In this document: in pieces, positions 63,445-64,000 of the stretch | Position numbering within the stretch: the stretch's first letter is position 1 | How the letters are laid out: every line of letters starts with the position of its first letter | Program-made: the position numbers and the translations under genes | Notes under the pieces: generated by a model | What the model was told of the DNA's origin: nothing | Seen by the model: only the letters and a program-made list of their open reading frames with translations | Database searches by the model: none | Assembly: GCF_950295315.1 (NCBI RefSeq) | Contig: NC_080179.1 | Span: 71,236,615 to 71,300,614 of the forward strand | Reading direction: 5' to 3' | Length of the DNA: 64,000 bases | Source of the DNA: Erinaceus europaeus | Taxonomy: Eukaryota > Chordata > Mammalia > Eulipotyphla > Erinaceidae

Positions 63445-64000
63445 TTTTTTATTTCTTTATTGGGGAATTAATGTTTTACAGTCAACAGTAAATACAGTAG
63501 TTTGTACATGCATAACATTTTCTAGTTTTCCACATAACAATACAACCCCCACTAGGTCCTCTGTCATCCTTCTTGGACCTGTATTTTCCCCACCCACCCA
63601 CCCCAGAGTCTTTTACTTTGGTGCAATACATCAATTCCAGTTCAGGTTCTACTTGTGTTTTCTTTTCTGATCTTGTTTTTCAACTTCGGCCTGAGAGTGA
63701 GATCATCCCATATTTCTCCTTCTGTTTCTGACTTATTTCACTTAACATGAATTTTTCAAGGTCCATCCAAGATCGGCTGAAAACAGTGAAGTCGCCATTT
63801 TTTACAGCTGAGTAGTATTCCATTGTGTATATATACCACAACTTGATCAGCCACTCATCTGTTGTTGGACACCTGGGTTGCTTCCTGGTTTTGGCTATTA
63901 CAAATTGTGCTGCTAAGAACATATATGTACACAGATCTTTTTGGAGGGGTGTGTTGGGTTCCTTAGGATCTATCCCCAGGAGAGGAATTGCAGGATCATA
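63445..64000 (-). pseudogene. L1 ORF2: LINE-1 3' end, cut by window edge
   Basis: Minus-strand L1: 3' UTR from ggggaattaatgttttacag, ORF2 stop at about 63680, C-terminus ...YGMISLSGRS, open at least to 63922 and continuing in other frames. It extends beyond the window. Confidence 0.92.

Overview
The window reads as mammalian intergenic or intronic DNA, most likely from an erinaceid hedgehog. It holds dense tRNA-derived SINEs of the kind I associate with Erinaceus, a mammalian LINE-1 lineage, class II-like LTRs, CA/GA microsatellites and AT-rich single-copy spacers. Species is an inference; no database search was possible. I find no convincing host protein-coding gene, no rRNA and no functional tRNA gene. 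Almost every long open frame is a transposon frame or a translation of simple repeats.

Repeat labels used below (mine, not database names). SA: about 280-bp tRNA-derived SINE with a tRNA-like head whose ends pair (GGAGYCGGG with CCCGGCTCC), B box GGTTCGAGCCC, a CT-rich body and an AAC/AAT-rich tail; SA-x is the long form with an extra end module of about 70 bp. SB: about 130-bp SINE, head TAGCATAATGGTTATGC, B box GGTTCAATCCC, end GAGCAGTGCTCTGG plus A tail. SC: about 210-bp SINE, head TGGTTGAGCGCACA, B box GGTTCAAGCCC. SD: about 140-bp SINE, head GTGGATAAAGCA, B box GTTCAATCCCC. SE and SF: older, diverged SINE-like units. Family R: a polyadenylated retroposon of about 1 kb with no coding capacity. 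TSD means target-site duplication.

Layout. 0-8 kb: SINEs, a solo LTR (1789-2522), L1 3' ends, a family R unit (4091-5073). 8-9 kb: an LTR remnant abutting a fragment that codes the C-terminus of a non-LTR reverse transcriptase. 9-25 kb: SINEs, a solo LTR (14277-14600), a three-level nest near 23 kb. 25.6 kb: second reverse-transcriptase fragment. 29.4-31.2 kb: an ERV 3' end and a third such fragment split by a solo LTR. 34.6-36.9 kb: a complete non-autonomous class II ERV with two LTRs, PPT, PBS-like site and 6-bp TSD. 38-41 kb: composite and family R retroposons. 41.5-47.2 kb: a near full-length LINE-1 on the minus strand with one stop in ORF1, one in ORF2, and a tRNA-Trp half inserted in ORF2. 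48.4-49.6 kb: a tandem SINE cluster. 54.2-55.5 kb and 63.4-64.0 kb: further L1 3' pieces. 56.8-58.8 kb: a mosaic 0.9-kb retroposon and the inverted locus it resembles.

How the parts work together: L1-type machinery explains most insertions (A-tails, 12-18-bp TSDs, 5' truncation), while retroviral integration explains four LTR units with exact 6-bp TSDs. The noteworthy signals are the SINE-headed mosaic retroposons, the repeated reverse-transcriptase C-terminal fragment, the tailless tRNA-half insertion and the ORF-bearing non-autonomous ERV.
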